Shown here piece by piece: positions 1-11,677 of a DNA stretch of 64,000 bases (position 1 is the stretch's first letter; every line of letters begins with the position of its first letter). The stretch lies in the NCBI RefSeq assembly GCF_900116105.1, contig NZ_FPAC01000001.1, forward strand, positions 2,793,135-2,857,134, written 5' to 3'. Under the pieces are notes generated by a model, which ran no database searches, was not told the origin of the DNA, and was given only the letters and a program-made list of their open reading frames with translations. The position numbers were made by a program, and so were the translations under genes. This DNA is from Paenibacillus sp. 453mf (GTDB lineage: Bacteria; Bacillota; Bacilli; Paenibacillales; Paenibacillaceae).

Positions 1-784
1 CCCGGTCAAAGAAATCGTGAGATTTCACACGGATAACAATGAACAGGTCCCCTGAAGGTCCCCCGCGAAGTCCCCCTTCGCCTTCACCGCTCATACGCAG
101 CTGTGCACCATCGTCCACTCCTGCAGGAATCCGAACATTGATCTTGCGCTGTTTACGGACTTTACCGCTTCCTTGACAAGTTCTGCACTTATCCTTGATG
201 GACTTGCCTGAACCACCACAGTTGGAGCAGGCACGACGGTTAACCATACGGCCAAACGGGGTGTTCTGCACCACTTCTTCTTGCCCGCTGCCACGGCAGA
301 CAGAACAGGTTTCCGGATGAGTTCCTGGTTTCGCTCCTGAACCATGGCACGTATCACAGCTCTCTGTGCGAGGAATAGTAATATCCGTCTCTTTGCCAAA
401 TACCGCTTCCTTGAATTCAATCGTCATCGTATATTGAAGGTCATTCCCCCGCTGCGGAGCATTGGGATCGCGCCGACCTCCGCCACCGCCGAAGAACATA
501 TCGAAAATGTCGCCGAAGCCACCAAAATCCTGACCGCCAAAGCCGCCGCCCATTCCTTGGTTCGGATCCACATGACCATATTGATCATAGCGGGCACGCT
601 TCTGTTCATCACTCAGAACGTCATAAGCCTCTTTAACCTCTTTAAATTTGGCTTCAGCATCTGCTTCTTTGTTAACGTCCGGATGATACTGCCGTGCAAG
701 CTTACGGTAAGCCTTCTTGATTTCATCATCGCCGGCACTTTTGCCAACACCAAGCACCTCATAATAATCGCGCTTATCTGCCAC
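1..784 (-). CDS. dnaJ: Chaperone protein DnaJ (3' end beyond window)
   Basis: Hsp40 co-chaperone that delivers unfolded clients to DnaK and stimulates its ATPase. The visible 261 codons show the J domain with HPD at about residues 34-36, a Gly/Phe-rich linker (about 75-105), and four CxxCxGxG zinc-binding repeats ([32 protein letters not shown]) from about residue 143. The C-terminal substrate-binding region runs off the left edge, so about 110 residues are missing from view. I chose the GTG at 784, preceded by a purine-rich GGGGGTGGAAGA, because the protein from there begins with the usual [12 protein letters not shown]. It is the last visible gene of the hrcA-grpE-dnaK-dnaJ operon. Confidence 0.97.
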   Translation of the reverse strand, partial: MADKRDYYEVLGVGKSAGDDEIKKAYRKLARQYHPDVNKEADAEAKFKEVKEAYDVLSDEQKRARYDQYGHVDPNQGMGGGFGGQDFGGFGDIFDMFFGGGGGRRDPNAPQRGNDLQYTMTIEFKEAVFGKETDITIPRTESCDTCHGSGAKPGTHPETCSVCRGSGQEEVVQNTPFGRMVNRRACSNCGGSGKSIKDKCRTCQGSGKVRKQRKINVRIPAGVDDGAQLRMSGEGEGGLRGGPSGDLFIVIRVKSHDFFDR

Positions 785-823
785 TCTTCCACCCCCATAA
801 CTTTATAACAATACCGCATATAC

Positions 824-884
824 GTGACAAAAGGAAGGATCAAAGCGCGAAGAACTCCGGCTCTGACCTTCCCATGCTTGTCAC
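824..884 (-). other. Stem-loop between dnaK and dnaJ
   Basis: On the minus strand GTGACAA and GGAAGG pair with CCTTCC and TTGTCAC across a loop of about 28 nt. There is no T-run behind it, so it does not look like a simple terminator. It lies in the 138-nt gap between dnaK and dnaJ and could set the dnaK:dnaJ ratio through RNA stability or processing (inference). Confidence 0.4.
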
Positions 885-922
885 TTGTAAGGCTTATAAC
901 TTCCTGTCATCCTTATAAAGGA

Positions 923-2815
<1,893 letters not shown>

Positions 2816-2903
2816 CTAAATTCATGTGATATCATGTAAAAAACGTAGTGTTACTTATGTTCGGAATTTTTACATAATTCGATTTATGCAAAATCCTTAT
2901 ATG

Positions 2904-3500
2904 TTACATACTTACCTTAACCATTGCAGGACGGAGTACCTTGTCTTTCAGCATGTACCCTTTCTGCACTTCTTCCACAACGACGCCTTCTTCATGCTCT
3001 TCGCTCTCGACCTGCATGATCGCTTGATGGAATTCAGGGTTAAACGCCTCGCCAACGGTTTGCATCGCTGTAAGACCTTCTGCCTGAAGCACGCTTTCCA
3101 GCTGACGGAAGATCATCCCTACGCCTTTGGCAAAGGAATCGGTTTCTGTGTTCGCCGGAGCTGTCGCAATTGCACGCTCGAAGTTATCAATAACAGGTAC
3201 TAGCTCTGTAATCAGCTTTACCGATGCATATTTCGCTAGATCTTCCTTCTCCTTCTGAGTACGGCGACGGAAATTATCAAAATCAGCCTGGGCACGCAAG
3301 TAGCGCTTCTCATTCTCTTCAGCAAGTGCCTTCAGTCTGTCTAATTCTTGAGTAGAAGCATGAGGTTCAGCGGCAGCAGATTCCGTATCATTCACGGCTG
3401 CTTCCTGCGCTTCAGCGGACTCAGCCTGTGCAGCCTCGTTCACCATTTCCTCCTGCGGAGTGTTCTCTTCTGTATTCTCCATTGCTTGTTCATCTTTCAA
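2904..3500 (-). CDS. grpE: Nucleotide exchange factor GrpE
   Basis: Nucleotide exchange factor that releases ADP from DnaK. An acidic, probably disordered N-terminus (about residues 1-55) is followed by a long coiled-coil segment (LKALAEENEKRYLRAQADFD region) and a C-terminal beta domain ending in KGYMLKDKVLRPAMVKVSM. The longest frame begins at a GTG (3509) that is itself part of the Shine-Dalgarno AAGGAGGTG. The TTG at 3500 is correctly spaced from that sequence and is preferred; the ATG giving MENTEEN is a second option. It lies between hrcA and dnaK in the heat-shock operon. Confidence 0.95.
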   Translation of the reverse strand: MKDEQAMENTEENTPQEEMVNEAAQAESAEAQEAAVNDTESAAAEPHASTQELDRLKALAEENEKRYLRAQADFDNFRRRTQKEKEDLAKYASVKLITELVPVIDNFERAIATAPANTETDSFAKGVGMIFRQLESVLQAEGLTAMQTVGEAFNPEFHQAIMQVESEEHEEGVVVEEVQKGYMLKDKVLRPAMVKVSM

Positions 3501-3624
3501 GATGTTCACCTCCTTAAACAGAACTTATACTTTTCTTCCTGATCAGAACATTTCCTTACGTATCATTCAACATTCATAAGGTTCAGCCCTTTGTTGCATC
3601 TAGATTTCATTATTAAGCTTAAAT

Positions 3625-3667
3625 TGCCCATCTTAAACTTTAACATGATCATTGTCCTTGATGGGCA
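3625..3667 (-). other. Inverted repeat in the hrcA-grpE gap
   Basis: TGCCCATC (3625-3632) and GATGGGCA (3660-3667) are perfect 8-bp complementary arms around a 27-nt loop, just downstream of the hrcA stop. In Bacillus subtilis the dnaK operon mRNA is processed between hrcA and grpE, so an RNA-processing or stability element is a reasonable reading; this is inference. Confidence 0.4.
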
Positions 3668-3697
3668 GTGAATTATGTTACATGGGTAGGAATCTAT

Positions 3698-4729
3698 TTA
3701 TTTGTAACGATGTGTCAGCATCGTTGTCAGATTCTTGGACAGCATATTCAAAATATTGATCACTTTGGCATATTCCATCCTTGTCGGTCCTAAGATCCCA
3801 ATCGTTCCTAATGCTTCCCCTTCAACCGAGTAGGAGGCAGTAATAAGACTGCAATTGGCAAAGGCCTCATGATCATTCTCTGTTCCGATCTTCACTTGGA
3901 CACCCGTTCCTCCAATGGAGGGTGTCATAATCTTCATTATGGTCGATGTTTCTTCAAGCAAATCAAAAATATCCTTGACCTTGTCGACATCCTTGAATTC
4001 TGGCTGGGACAGCATATTCGTCGTACCGCTAAGATACAATCGATGATCCGGCTCCCCATCAAAAGCAGTATCCAATATTTTCATGAAAGCTTCGTACTCA
4101 GAGACATTTCGCTCCATTTCTCTCGCGACCTCTGAATATAGTCTCGCCTTCAGCTTATATAGAGGTACTCCTACAAGTCTCGTATTTAGTAGATTGACGA
4201 CTCTCTCCATCTCAGACAACGAGACATTCGACGGTAAGCTTACCGTCTTATTCTCTACCTGACCAGTGCTCGTTACAATAATCGCCACTGCCATATTCTC
4301 TCCAAGCGGGAGCAGCTGAAAATGACGGAGCGACGTATGAAAAACTTCCGGTCCAAGCAGGATGGAAGTATAGTTCGTCATATGCGACAAAATGGTGGAG
4401 GTATGCTGTATGACCTGCTCCATCGCGTTTAATTTCTCAGCGAGCAGCCATCTGAGCTCCTTGAGCTCAGATGGCTCGGTAAACTTGAAAGGAACCAGAT
4501 GGTCTACGTAATACCTGTAGCCCTTATGTGAAGGGATTCTGCCAGCCGATGTATGCGGCTGTTCCAAATATCCCATGTCCTCCAGGTCGGCCATCTCGTT
4601 ACGAATCGTTGCCGGACTATAGCCGACATCACCTCTTTTCGAAATGCTGCGGGATCCAACGGGTTCAGCCGAACGGATATAATCATCAACAATAGCATTC
4701 AGTATCAGTCTTTGACGCTCGGTTAACAT
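3698..4729 (-). CDS. hrcA: Heat-inducible transcription repressor HrcA
   Basis: Repressor of class I heat-shock genes that binds CIRCE and is kept active by GroEL. The 343-residue protein starts MLTERQRLILNAIVDDYI, has an N-terminal winged helix with YSPATIRNEMADLEDMGYL, and a GAF-like C-terminal domain (FANCSLITASY, GTIGILGPTRMEY). The frame is open 13 codons upstream, but GGGAGGGAG sits before the ATG at 4729, and the extension would run toward the CIRCE element. It is the first gene of the operon and lies 33 bp downstream of CIRCE, so it should be autoregulated. Confidence 0.98.
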   Translation of the reverse strand: MLTERQRLILNAIVDDYIRSAEPVGSRSISKRGDVGYSPATIRNEMADLEDMGYLEQPHTSAGRIPSHKGYRYYVDHLVPFKFTEPSELKELRWLLAEKLNAMEQVIQHTSTILSHMTNYTSILLGPEVFHTSLRHFQLLPLGENMAVAIIVTSTGQVENKTVSLPSNVSLSEMERVVNLLNTRLVGVPLYKLKARLYSEVAREMERNVSEYEAFMKILDTAFDGEPDHRLYLSGTTNMLSQPEFKDVDKVKDIFDLLEETSTIMKIMTPSIGGTGVQVKIGTENDHEAFANCSLITASYSVEGEALGTIGILGPTRMEYAKVINILNMLSKNLTTMLTHRYK

Positions 4730-4761
4730 ACGTGTCTCCCTCCCTAAAGATGTGATCATCA

Positions 4762-4788
4762 TTAGCACTCACAACTAACGAGTGCTAA
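4762..4788 (-). promoter_or_regulatory. CIRCE operator
   Basis: Perfect CIRCE: TTAGCACTC, nine spacer bases, GAGTGCTAA. It lies between the promoter and hrcA. It predicts HrcA repression of hrcA-grpE-dnaK-dnaJ at normal temperature. No second CIRCE was seen in the window. Confidence 0.98.
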
Positions 4789-4799
4789 CCAGTAATACA

Positions 4800-4829
4800 A
4801 AAATACCAAACTGACCTGAGCATTGTCAA
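4800..4829 (-). promoter_or_regulatory. SigA-type promoter of the hrcA operon
   Basis: TTGACA at 4829-4824 and TATTTT at 4805-4800 are separated by 18 bp, placing the start site at the edge of CIRCE. The -35 box directly abuts the stop codon of the upstream acetyltransferase gene. Confidence 0.65.
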
Positions 4830-4830
4830 G

Positions 4831-5292
4831 TCAGTTCAGTATCTTAAGAACTGCGATTTCATCACATGCATGCTGCTTGCTGCAGTTCACGCAATCGGTC
4901 CATACTTTTTCCGGAAAAATCTCTTTATTCACAATGGAGAATCCATTCTTCACAAAAAAGGATACCTCATAGGTTAATGCCATTACCTTCGGAATTTGCT
5001 GTTCTCTTGCCTCTTCTACGAGCTTGTCCAGAAGCAGCGACCCGATCCCTTGCCCTTTATGGCCATCGGATATGCCTAGAGACCGGATCTCGACCAGATC
5101 CTTGCCCAGCATGCATAAAGAACCGCATCCCACTACATTTCCGTCAACTTCTGCGACGACGAAGAGATCAATCTGCCTATACAGTACGTCTCGTGAACGA
5201 GGGAGCATAATCCCTCTCTCTGCATAACCCTTGATCATCTCGTACAATGTCTCGACATCCTCATGAGATGCCTTTCTGCAAACCGCAGCCAT
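4831..5292 (-). CDS. GNAT family N-acetyltransferase (amino-acid acetyltransferase-like)
   Basis: GCN5-type acetyltransferase of 153 residues. The acetyl-CoA loop is GISDGHKGQGIGSLLLDKL (about residues 73-91). The C-terminal VWTDCVNCSKQHACDE segment with three cysteines resembles short N-acetylglutamate-synthase-like acetyltransferases; I cannot settle whether glutamate is the substrate. The ATG at 5292 follows AGGAGGAG. It sits between hemW and hrcA on the same strand, 82 bp after hemW, and its stop abuts the hrcA promoter. Confidence 0.85.
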   Translation of the reverse strand: MAAVCRKASHEDVETLYEMIKGYAERGIMLPRSRDVLYRQIDLFVVAEVDGNVVGCGSLCMLGKDLVEIRSLGISDGHKGQGIGSLLLDKLVEEAREQQIPKVMALTYEVSFFVKNGFSIVNKEIFPEKVWTDCVNCSKQHACDEIAVLKILN

Positions 5293-5374
5293 GACCGCCT
5301 CTCCTCCTATTCACGCCCTGACAAAAAGTAACATGTGTATAAATATACATCAGAGCGCATAAAAGTTCAAGGGA

Positions 5375-6556
5375 TTATTTGACGGTCAATACACCAATAA
5401 ATTCAGCAAAAACTTCGTTCCCGTACAGGACTCCCTGACTGCTCAAACGGTATCCGTCACCTGTGGCATCAAGGAGACCTGCATGCACCATTTTATGCAG
5501 CGGTCCAGAGAATATGTCTTCGATTGTTTCACCGAACTGTGCTTCAAAGCGGCTGCTCGATACCCCATCAAGCATACGCAGACCCACCATCATAAAGTCT
5601 TCCATCGCTTCTTCTCTTGTAATTTGAGCGGTTTCGAGTCTAGGAAGACCTTGTTCCGCTTTTTCTATATAAGGGTTCACACCTTTGACATTCATGTGAC
5701 GTTCACGACCCACATATCCATGTGCTCCGGCTCCGAGTCCGTAATAATCTTCATTTCTCCAATACGTCATGTTATGACGGCTCTGCATTCCAGGCTTCGC
5801 GAAATTGCTGATCTCATATTGAACATATCCGGCATCCTTCATTCTCTGCATCAAATGCTTATACATCTGGAGCTCATGATCTTCATCCGGGAGAGGCAGC
5901 TGATTCTTCTGAAAAAGCGTATGGAAGAGGGTATTCTCTTCTACTTTCAATCCATAAATGGAGTAGTGAGGCAGATCGAGCTCAAGGGCTCTTGTCACAC
6001 TCTCCGAGAGCATATCGACCGTCTGATTCGGTAGGCCAAACATCAAATCAATAGATAGATTGGTAAGACCCGCCTTGCGTGCATTTTCCAGACTGCGGTA
6101 CACATCATCCGTATTATGAATACGGCCAATGCCTGTCAGCAGCTCATTCTGAAAAGCCTGTACGCCGAAGCTGACCCGGTTGACGCCTCCCTCTTTCATG
6201 ACGGACAGCTTCTCCAGATCTGTTGTTCCGGGATTAGCCTCCATGGAGAATTCGATATCGTCTGCCCAGTCTGGGAAATAAGTCCGAACGGTTCTCAGAA
6301 AGTATTCCATCTCATCAGGCTTCAATACGGTTGGTGTTCCTCCACCAACAAAAATGGTCTTAATTTTACCTGGAGGTGTCTTCTTGACGGTGTACTCCAT
6401 CTCCCGTTCCAGTGCTTCTAAATATTTCATTACCGGCTGATCCTTCAGCACATAGGAATTAAAATCGCAGTAGAAACATTTATTGGTACAAAAGGGAATA
6501 TGAATATACACCGCTTCGGGTGCTTTGGTTATTAATTTCGGCATCTCTGCTGCCAT
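5375..6556 (-). CDS. hemW: Radical SAM heme chaperone HemW
   Basis: Radical SAM protein formerly annotated as coproporphyrinogen III oxidase, now regarded as a heme chaperone. The CxxxCxxC cluster motif is in IPFCTNKCFYCDF (about residues 21-33), followed by KTIFVGGGTPT and FSMEANPG. The C-terminal HemN-like region includes EDFMMVGLRMLDGV. Its length of 393 residues is normal for HemW. It lies downstream of lepA, the usual Firmicute arrangement, with a terminator-like hairpin in between. Confidence 0.95.
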   Translation of the reverse strand: MAAEMPKLITKAPEAVYIHIPFCTNKCFYCDFNSYVLKDQPVMKYLEALEREMEYTVKKTPPGKIKTIFVGGGTPTVLKPDEMEYFLRTVRTYFPDWADDIEFSMEANPGTTDLEKLSVMKEGGVNRVSFGVQAFQNELLTGIGRIHNTDDVYRSLENARKAGLTNLSIDLMFGLPNQTVDMLSESVTRALELDLPHYSIYGLKVEENTLFHTLFQKNQLPLPDEDHELQMYKHLMQRMKDAGYVQYEISNFAKPGMQSRHNMTYWRNEDYYGLGAGAHGYVGRERHMNVKGVNPYIEKAEQGLPRLETAQITREEAMEDFMMVGLRMLDGVSSSRFEAQFGETIEDIFSGPLHKMVHAGLLDATGDGYRLSSQGVLYGNEVFAEFIGVLTVK

Positions 6557-6646
6557 GCGGGTATACCCCCTCTAATATAAGTTGTCTTGCAAAAAATATG
6601 CATGATCATTCATCGCTTACAAGAAGCCATTGTATCGTTAATGAAG

Positions 6647-6675
6647 AAAAAAGGAAAGCCGATACGGCTTCCCTT
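6647..6675 (-). terminator. Rho-independent terminator after lepA
   Basis: The minus strand reads GGGAAGCCG, loop TAT, CGGCTTTCC followed by a run of six T. It separates lepA from hemW, so hemW may need read-through or its own promoter. Confidence 0.75.
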
Positions 6676-6685
6676 ATTCTGTACA

Positions 6686-8503
6686 TTAATTATCGTCAAT
6701 CTTCAGTACCGCCATAAATGCTTCCTGCGGCACCTCTACATTACCTACCTGCTTCATCCGCTTCTTACCTTCTTTTTGCTTCTCTAGCAGCTTCCGCTTA
6801 CGTGAGATGTCACCGCCGTAACATTTGGAGAGTACGTTCTTGCGCATCGCCTTAATCGTCTCGCGGGCAACAACCTTCGTACCGACAGAGGCCTGGATCG
6901 GCACCTCGAACATTTGTCTTGGAATAAGCTCGCGCAGCTTCTCACAAATAATCCGTCCGCGCTGATACGCACGCTCGCGGTGTACGATGAAGGAGAGTGC
7001 ATCGACCTGCTCACCATTAAGCAGAATGTCCATCTTCACCAGATTTGAGTGGCGATAGCCGGAAATCTCATAGTCGTAAGATGCATAACCCTTGGTACTG
7101 GACTTGAGCTGATCAAAGAAGTCATATACGATCTCTGCAAGGGGGATATCATAAGTAATCGTTACCCGGTTGGAATCGATATATTCCATATTCAGATACT
7201 CTCCGCGCTTGCTCTGGCACAGCTCCATTACCGTTCCGACATAATCATTCGGGACGATAATGTCAGCTTTGACGTATGGCTCCTCTACGTTATCAATACG
7301 TCCAACCTCCGGATAGTTCGACGGGTTGTCAATTTCAAGAACTTCTCCGTTCGTTAGGTTAACGCGGTAAATAACGCTTGGCGCTGTGGTGATCAGCGGA
7401 ATATTAAATTCACGTTCAATCCGCTCCTGAATGACATCCATGTGCAAGAGACCAAGGAATCCGCAGCGGAAGCCAAAGCCAAGCGCACTTGACGTCTCCG
7501 GCTCAAAGCTGAGCGAAGCATCGTTCAGCTGCAGCTTCTCAAGCGCCTCACGCAAGTCATTGTAATCTGACGTATCAATCGGATAGAGTCCGCAATATAC
7601 CATTGGGTTAATCTTACGGTAACCAGGGAGCGGTTCCAGCGTCGGATTCTTCGCATCAGTAATCGTATCCCCGACCCGGGTGTCGCCAACATGCTTGATC
7701 CCAGCAACCACGAAGCCTACATCGCCGACGTTCAGCTCGTCCACAATTGTCATCCGCGGCATGAACGCACCAACCTCGATGACTTCAAATAATTTGTTTG
7801 TCGCCATCATCTTGATCTTCGACCCGGCTTTGATCTTCCCGTCGATGACACGAATGTATACAATAACTCCCTTATAAGGGTCATAATGCGAGTCAAAAAT
7901 AAGCGCCTTCAGCGGATTATTCGGATCGCCGGTAGGTGCAGGCACACCTGTTACAACCTGCTCCAATATTTCTTTAATTCCGATGCCTGCTTTGGCGGAA
8001 GCAAGTACAGCTTCACTGGCATCAAGACCGATAACATCCTCAATCTCCTGCTTCACACGTACAGGATCTGCGCTTGGAAGATCGATTTTGTTAATAACCG
8101 GTAGAATCTCAAGATCGTTATCGAGTGCAAGGTAGACGTTCGCAAGCGTCTGAGCTTCAATGCCCTGCGCAGCATCCACCACCAGCAGCGCGCCTTCACA
8201 GGCCGCCAGACTACGGGATACCTCATACGTAAAATCGACGTGTCCCGGCGTATCGATCAGGTTCAGAATGTACTCTTCACCATTATCTGCCTTGTACGTC
8301 AAACGTACGGCCTGAAGCTTGATTGTAATCCCGCGCTCACGTTCCAGCTCCATTTGGTCGAGCACCTGCTCCTGCATCTCGCGTGATGTCAGCGCACCGG
8401 TATATTCCAGAATACGGTCTGCCAATGTAGACTTACCGTGGTCTATATGTGCAATGATACTGAAATTTCTAATTTTCTTTTGTCTTGCCTGAATGTCTGT
8501 CAT
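6686..8503 (-). CDS. lepA: Elongation factor 4 (LepA)
   Basis: Ribosomal translocase-type GTPase (EF4) of 605 residues. G1 is AHIDHGKST (about 18-26), G2 lies in the ERERGITIK region, G3 is DTPGHVDF and G4 is NKIDLP. The C-terminal LepA-specific domain contains [38 protein letters not shown] and a conserved [15 protein letters not shown] ending. The ATG at 8503 follows GGGGGTAAGG. It lies downstream of the sporulation genes spoIIP and yqxA, as in Bacillus. Confidence 0.99.
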   Translation of the reverse strand: MTDIQARQKKIRNFSIIAHIDHGKSTLADRILEYTGALTSREMQEQVLDQMELERERGITIKLQAVRLTYKADNGEEYILNLIDTPGHVDFTYEVSRSLAACEGALLVVDAAQGIEAQTLANVYLALDNDLEILPVINKIDLPSADPVRVKQEIEDVIGLDASEAVLASAKAGIGIKEILEQVVTGVPAPTGDPNNPLKALIFDSHYDPYKGVIVYIRVIDGKIKAGSKIKMMATNKLFEVIEVGAFMPRMTIVDELNVGDVGFVVAGIKHVGDTRVGDTITDAKNPTLEPLPGYRKINPMVYCGLYPIDTSDYNDLREALEKLQLNDASLSFEPETSSALGFGFRCGFLGLLHMDVIQERIEREFNIPLITTAPSVIYRVNLTNGEVLEIDNPSNYPEVGRIDNVEEPYVKADIIVPNDYVGTVMELCQSKRGEYLNMEYIDSNRVTITYDIPLAEIVYDFFDQLKSSTKGYASYDYEISGYRHSNLVKMDILLNGEQVDALSFIVHRERAYQRGRIICEKLRELIPRQMFEVPIQASVGTKVVARETIKAMRKNVLSKCYGGDISRKRKLLEKQKEGKKRMKQVGNVEVPQEAFMAVLKIDDN

Positions 8504-8581
8504 GCCTTACCCCCACAAACAGCCTAATGTCAATCATCTCATTATAGCAGTTAGAGGTACAGCCTTCAATATTTGGATCAG

Positions 8582-8959
8582 CTATTCCGTTACACCGTTA
8601 AAAAGGGATACCACCCAGCGGATTCCGCTCTGCGATACCTGCTGGAGCAGACCTGCCGTTTTTTCGGCAAGGACATCGACGGCAGAAGCTTTAGCAGGCT
8701 CAGTGGCAAGTACATCCCGCGGGGTGATAATCTGAGGCTGTGCTTCAGGTAAGGAAGCAGATACAGTCTGCTCATAATCATTAGCCTCCACGGTCTGTTC
8801 CTGCCGCTGTCCCTGCTGTAATTGCTGCTGCACAGTTGCACCCTGACCTTGCTGTTGGCCCTCGAATGAGAATCCAGTTCCCGCGATTTGCATCCCCATC
8901 AGCATTCCCAGAATGAGCAGAATTGCAAATATAATCAGCCTTTTTCCAAATGCAGCCAT
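8582..8959 (-). CDS. yqxA: YqxA-like membrane-anchored protein
   Basis: Protein of 125 residues with one N-terminal membrane segment (about residues 7-25), then a Gln-rich stretch and a Pro/Ala-rich tail presumably outside the membrane. Identification rests mainly on position: between spoIIP and lepA, where B. subtilis has yqxA, plus similar size and topology. Its function is unknown. It starts 47 bp after the spoIIP stop, so it is probably co-transcribed with spoIIP. Confidence 0.65.
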   Translation of the reverse strand: MAAFGKRLIIFAILLILGMLMGMQIAGTGFSFEGQQQGQGATVQQQLQQGQRQEQTVEANDYEQTVSASLPEAQPQIITPRDVLATEPAKASAVDVLAEKTAGLLQQVSQSGIRWVVSLFNGVTE

Positions 8960-9006
8960 TGTTCTTCCCCCAAATATCGAATTTGCTCCTTTGAGAGCCT
9001 ATTTGT

Positions 9007-10284
9007 CTACCCTTTATTTGCTGATGAGGAATCGTCGGTGCTTGCCTTCTCCACATTCTGATCTTCCATGTACACTTCAGCAATAATATCCGCCAGGGCT
9101 TCCGATGTGCGCTTTAGTTCCTCTTCCGTGTTATCAATTCCGCCGATTTCAACCAGGATGCTGTTATCTGACAACGACTGGTTATACTCGCCGTTATTTC
9201 CTCCTCCGCCGTCCTTACCCCATACGCCTCTCGATACTCCGGGATACTTCTTCTCCATTTTCTTATGCAGCTGTGCGGCGTAAGCCTCATTTTTTTCCCA
9301 GTTTGGATTGTCATGGCCTATAATGAAGTACACTTTGGCATAAGTTACTCCATCAATCGCAGCTGTCGTCTTGCTCTTACGCTGAGAGTCGCGATGAATA
9401 TCGATCAGATACGTCAGCTCGTCATTTTCCGCCATCGCTGCCTTCACGGTCTCTCTTGAATATTTATAGGAATAATTCCAGTTATAATCGTCCTGTGTGG
9501 TTACATAGTCTTCCTGTGCGTGAACAGTGCCTACACCCTGCTTCTCAAGCTGCTTGCTGACAAAAGAACCCACCCTGAACACATTGGCACTGGCTTTTCC
9601 GGACGAAGGATTCGTGCTGTCCGTGCCGAGCAGGGGATTATAGGCTTCATGTGGATGGGAATGATAGATGAGTACTGTTTTTTTAAGAGCTTCCTCCGGA
9701 TCTGGCTCATCAATGACCTGGCCAGGCACCTCCGTAGGAGGATTTGCTTCTGCGGGTGGTTCCTCTTCCTTATTGCTCTCTGATGGATCAGAATCCGTCT
9801 CGTCATCCTTTCCTTGAACTGAAGAAGCGACAAAACCGGGGTCAGGCTGATAATCCTGTGGAGCTTCTGCCATCTCATTGCCTGAACCACTTCTCAATAG
9901 TACTGGCTTATTGCTTGCCATTCCGGGAACCTGACTTGCGATCAAACTCTTGGGATTCAGCGGATCTACACCTGTCAGCAGTTCAAACACAAATGATGTC
10001 ACCTGTTCTGAAGTTAAAGTGGACTGCTGCTTGCCTTGGGCCAAATGTGGAATCTCCATACCAAGCACATCCATAAATATTCCGCTTGATATCGACCCGG
10101 CAAAGCCCTGCATGGAGGAGACCGGTGAAGTATTCAGCTTTCTCTCCGCCATCCCTGATAGACCAAGCAAAACAAAAAACAATGCAGACACCAGTATAAG
10201 CAGCAATAGTGCACGCCCTGTCGCCAAAATACGAAGAACACGTGCTCTCATTCTTGAAGCATTCCAGGTTTGGATCTTATTCAT
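9007..10284 (-). CDS. spoIIP: Stage II sporulation protein P (SpoIIP)
   Basis: Cell-wall amidase of the SpoIID-SpoIIM-SpoIIP machine that thins septal peptidoglycan and drives engulfment. An N-terminal membrane anchor (about residues 24-46) is followed by a 120-residue acidic linker and the amidase domain. Zinc-site motifs are VLIYHSHPHEAYNP, LIDIHRDS and a late SILVEIGGIDNTEEE. Its length of 425 residues is within the family range. It lies between gpr and yqxA; a strong terminator after gpr suggests it has its own promoter. Confidence 0.95.
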   Translation of the reverse strand: MNKIQTWNASRMRARVLRILATGRALLLLILVSALFFVLLGLSGMAERKLNTSPVSSMQGFAGSISSGIFMDVLGMEIPHLAQGKQQSTLTSEQVTSFVFELLTGVDPLNPKSLIASQVPGMASNKPVLLRSGSGNEMAEAPQDYQPDPGFVASSVQGKDDETDSDPSESNKEEEPPAEANPPTEVPGQVIDEPDPEEALKKTVLIYHSHPHEAYNPLLGTDSTNPSSGKASANVFRVGSFVSKQLEKQGVGTVHAQEDYVTTQDDYNWNYSYKYSRETVKAAMAENDELTYLIDIHRDSQRKSKTTAAIDGVTYAKVYFIIGHDNPNWEKNEAYAAQLHKKMEKKYPGVSRGVWGKDGGGGNNGEYNQSLSDNSILVEIGGIDNTEEELKRTSEALADIIAEVYMEDQNVEKASTDDSSSANKG

Positions 10285-10386
10285 AATGTGTCTATTCCAC
10301 CTCCGCGAGAGAATCAGCTTGATTCTTGTAATCTCTCATAATTCAAAACTATGAACTCTCACGAAGAAGTAGAACCATGAAAATAG

Positions 10387-10420
10387 CAAAAAAAAGAAGA
10401 CCGATAGATTCGGCCTTCTT
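10387..10420 (-). terminator. Rho-independent terminator after gpr
   Basis: The minus strand reads AAGAAGGCCGA, a 5-nt loop, TCGGTCTTCTT, then a run of T. It ends the gpr transcript upstream of spoIIP. Confidence 0.85.
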
Positions 10421-10474
10421 ATGTGAGGTGGAAGTTTTGCTGGTATATCACTGTATAGCTGTGTTCAGCGCTGT

Positions 10475-11467
10475 TTAATGCGTATAGGACGCTACATTTT
10501 CCAGCTTCACGGCATCATGCAATGCTGCATTCAGGCCGCTTGCGATAATATTTGCGATATCTTCGATAAATTCGTCAATTTCCTTTGGCGTCACAATCAA
10601 ATCATGTCCAAGCGGATCAAGCACTTCTTTTACCAGACCCAGTCTTTCCTGCTCGCTGATCTCATTCAACACCCCGAGAATCTGGCTGCCTGCCTCCGTT
10701 TGCTTGTTAAAGTGAGCCTGCATCAGTTCAAAAGTTGTGTTGACAATGGTTGAAGCGTAGCAGACGGTCGGTACACCGATGGCAATACAAGGCACGCCCA
10801 TAATTTCCTTCGTAATCCCTTTGCGCTTATTCCCGATGCCGGAGCCTGGATGGATGCCAATATCGGCAACCTGTATTGTCGTGTTTACTCTTTCAAGCGA
10901 TCGGGATGCCAGCGAATCTATGGCAATGATCAGGTCCGGCTTGGTAAGCTCCACAATTCCCTGGATCGTCTCACTGGATTCAATACCGGTAATGCCCAGA
11001 ACACCCGGAGCTATGGCACTGACCTCGCGGTATCCAGGCGATACCTGATCTGGCATCAGCTCGAAGTATTGCCGTGTTACGAGCGTATTTTCTACAACAA
11101 GAGGTCCCAAGGAATCGGGTGTCACATTCCAGTTTCCTAATCCAACGATAAACACCTTCGATTGTTTGTTAATGCCAATCTTGGCGATGAAATCTTCCAT
11201 CTCTTTGGTAAATACAGCAGTAACCTGCTCTTGAAGAGTCGTGTCGCCATTCCGAAGCTTGGGTACTTCAAGGGTCACATAATGTCCCATAATCCGTCCC
11301 AAGCGCTGCGCTCCTTGTTCATTCAATACATCAAGCCTAGTCACTTTTACGTCACCTAACTGCTCCACGTCCTCCTGGATGCCGGAGATCTCTTGTACCC
11401 CGGCAAGCTCGCGGGCTTCGATGGCAAGATCGGTGCGTACGGCATACTTTTGCAGATCTAGTGTCAT
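10475..11467 (-). CDS. gpr: Germination (spore) protease Gpr
   Basis: Self-activating protease that degrades small acid-soluble spore proteins at germination. The 330-residue protein starts MTLDLQKYAVRTDLAIEA, which contains the conserved region where the zymogen is processed; further family blocks are VFIVGLGNWNVTPDSLGP and DLIIAIDSLASRS. A Shine-Dalgarno GGGAGGA precedes the ATG at 11467. The gene is divergent from rpsT, has a forespore-type promoter candidate, and is followed by a terminator. It acts in the spore core. Confidence 0.97.
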   Translation of the reverse strand: MTLDLQKYAVRTDLAIEARELAGVQEISGIQEDVEQLGDVKVTRLDVLNEQGAQRLGRIMGHYVTLEVPKLRNGDTTLQEQVTAVFTKEMEDFIAKIGINKQSKVFIVGLGNWNVTPDSLGPLVVENTLVTRQYFELMPDQVSPGYREVSAIAPGVLGITGIESSETIQGIVELTKPDLIIAIDSLASRSLERVNTTIQVADIGIHPGSGIGNKRKGITKEIMGVPCIAIGVPTVCYASTIVNTTFELMQAHFNKQTEAGSQILGVLNEISEQERLGLVKEVLDPLGHDLIVTPKEIDEFIEDIANIIASGLNAALHDAVKLENVASYTH

Positions 11468-11506
11468 GCTGTGTAGTTCCTCCCTCAGTAAGTAACAAGT
11501 TTATCG

Positions 11507-11537
11507 TAGTGTGCGCCGAACAAGACCTTTTTTATGC
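11507..11537 (-). promoter_or_regulatory. Possible SigG/SigF-type promoter of gpr
   Basis: GCATA (11537-11533) and CACACTA (11513-11507) resemble the forespore -35 and -10 consensus, but the 19-bp spacer is one base long and the -10 has one mismatch. Gpr is known to be forespore-expressed in Bacillus. Confidence 0.35.
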
Positions 11538-11588
11538 AAAACTGCCAGCTGATCCTCTATTTTCACAAGAACATCACATATGTTATTG

Positions 11589-11617
11589 TTGCTTTTTGAG
11601 GGTGCTCATGCTAGAAT
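11589..11617 (+). promoter_or_regulatory. SigA-type promoter of rpsT
   Basis: TTGCTT, 17-bp spacer, TAGAAT with an extended -10 TGC immediately upstream. It lies 60 bp before the rpsT start. Confidence 0.55.
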
Positions 11618-11677
11618 ATTTTAAGTTGTGAAACGTTTTGTATTTCATAAGTATTGCCTTAACAGGAGGTGAATGTA